Shown here: piece after piece, positions 6,235-6,298 of the stretch
How the letters are laid out: each line of letters opens with the position of its first letter
Position numbering within the stretch: the stretch's first letter is position 1
NCBI GenBank assembly: GCA_007571355.1
Contig: RKRO01000185.1
Span: 1-6,298 of the forward strand
DNA from: Candidatus Poribacteria bacterium
GTDB lineage: Bacteria; Poribacteria; WGA-4E; WGA-3G
Direction of reading: 5' to 3'
DNA: 6,298 nucleotides
The notes under the pieces: generated by a model
The model's input: only the letters and a program-made list of their open reading frames with translations
Told to the model about the DNA's origin: nothing
Databases searched by the model: none
Program-made: the position numbers and the translations under genes

Positions 6235-6298
6235 ATGAAGATATTTTTGATGACGCTGGCAACGCTTTTTTTATGCATGGCTGTGTCCTGCATAAGAG
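6235..6298 (+). CDS. Probable lipoprotein, 3' end outside the window
   Basis: Only the first 21 codons are present. ATG is preceded by AGGAGG (6224-6229) with 5-nt spacing. The product starts MKIFLMTLATLFLCMAVSC, a short basic n-region, a hydrophobic core and a possible lipobox A16-V-S-C19, so a lipoprotein is likely, with an ordinary Sec signal as the alternative. The residues after Cys19 (Ile, Arg) carry no inner-membrane retention Asp. It directly abuts the small ORF upstream and probably shares its transcript. Nothing can be said of the mature protein. Confidence 0.7.
   Translation, partial: MKIFLMTLATLFLCMAVSCIR

Overview
The window holds seven protein-coding genes or gene parts, six on the + strand and one on the - strand, from a bacterium with a two-membrane envelope. 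It carries Sec signal peptides, one clear lipoprotein and a second probable one. The envelope proteins, a many-bladed Asp-box propeller and heptad-type intergenic repeats resemble what I remember of Candidatus Poribacteria and similar uncultured marine lineages. That assignment is an impression from gene style and rests on no marker gene.

Left half (1-4304): three + strand genes follow each other. The first encodes an exported TPR-repeat protein whose start codon lies just left of the window. After a 102-bp gap carrying degenerate 7-bp repeats comes a secreted HEXXH zinc metallopeptidase resembling the hyicolysin-type (M30-like) gluzincins. After about 34 bp comes a signal-less seven-bladed Asp-box (BNR-type) beta-propeller. 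The short second gap suggests co-transcription of peptidase and propeller. No clear terminator was seen after any of the three.

Middle (4305-5430): a good sigma70-type promoter begins 4 bp after the propeller stop codon and drives a leader of about 230 nt with several inverted repeats. An outer-membrane lipoprotein with a CsgG/LpoB/TolB-N-like fold follows, with a GTG start and a strong Shine-Dalgarno. It ends at a clean rho-independent terminator.

Right part (5419-6298): a convergent - strand gene ends inside that terminator hairpin. It encodes a HepT-like (DUF86, HEPN fold) protein with a basic N-terminal tail. The catalytic Arg and His of the Rx4H motif appear replaced, and no MntA-type nucleotidyltransferase partner is visible. 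Divergent from it, a candidate 50-codon ORF with a TTG start ends directly against the ATG of a lipoprotein-like gene that runs off the right edge.

No tRNA, rRNA, insertion sequence or CRISPR array was seen. The points most worth a second look are the apparently inactive orphan HepT-like protein, the structured leader of the lipoprotein gene, and the small coupled ORF at the right end.
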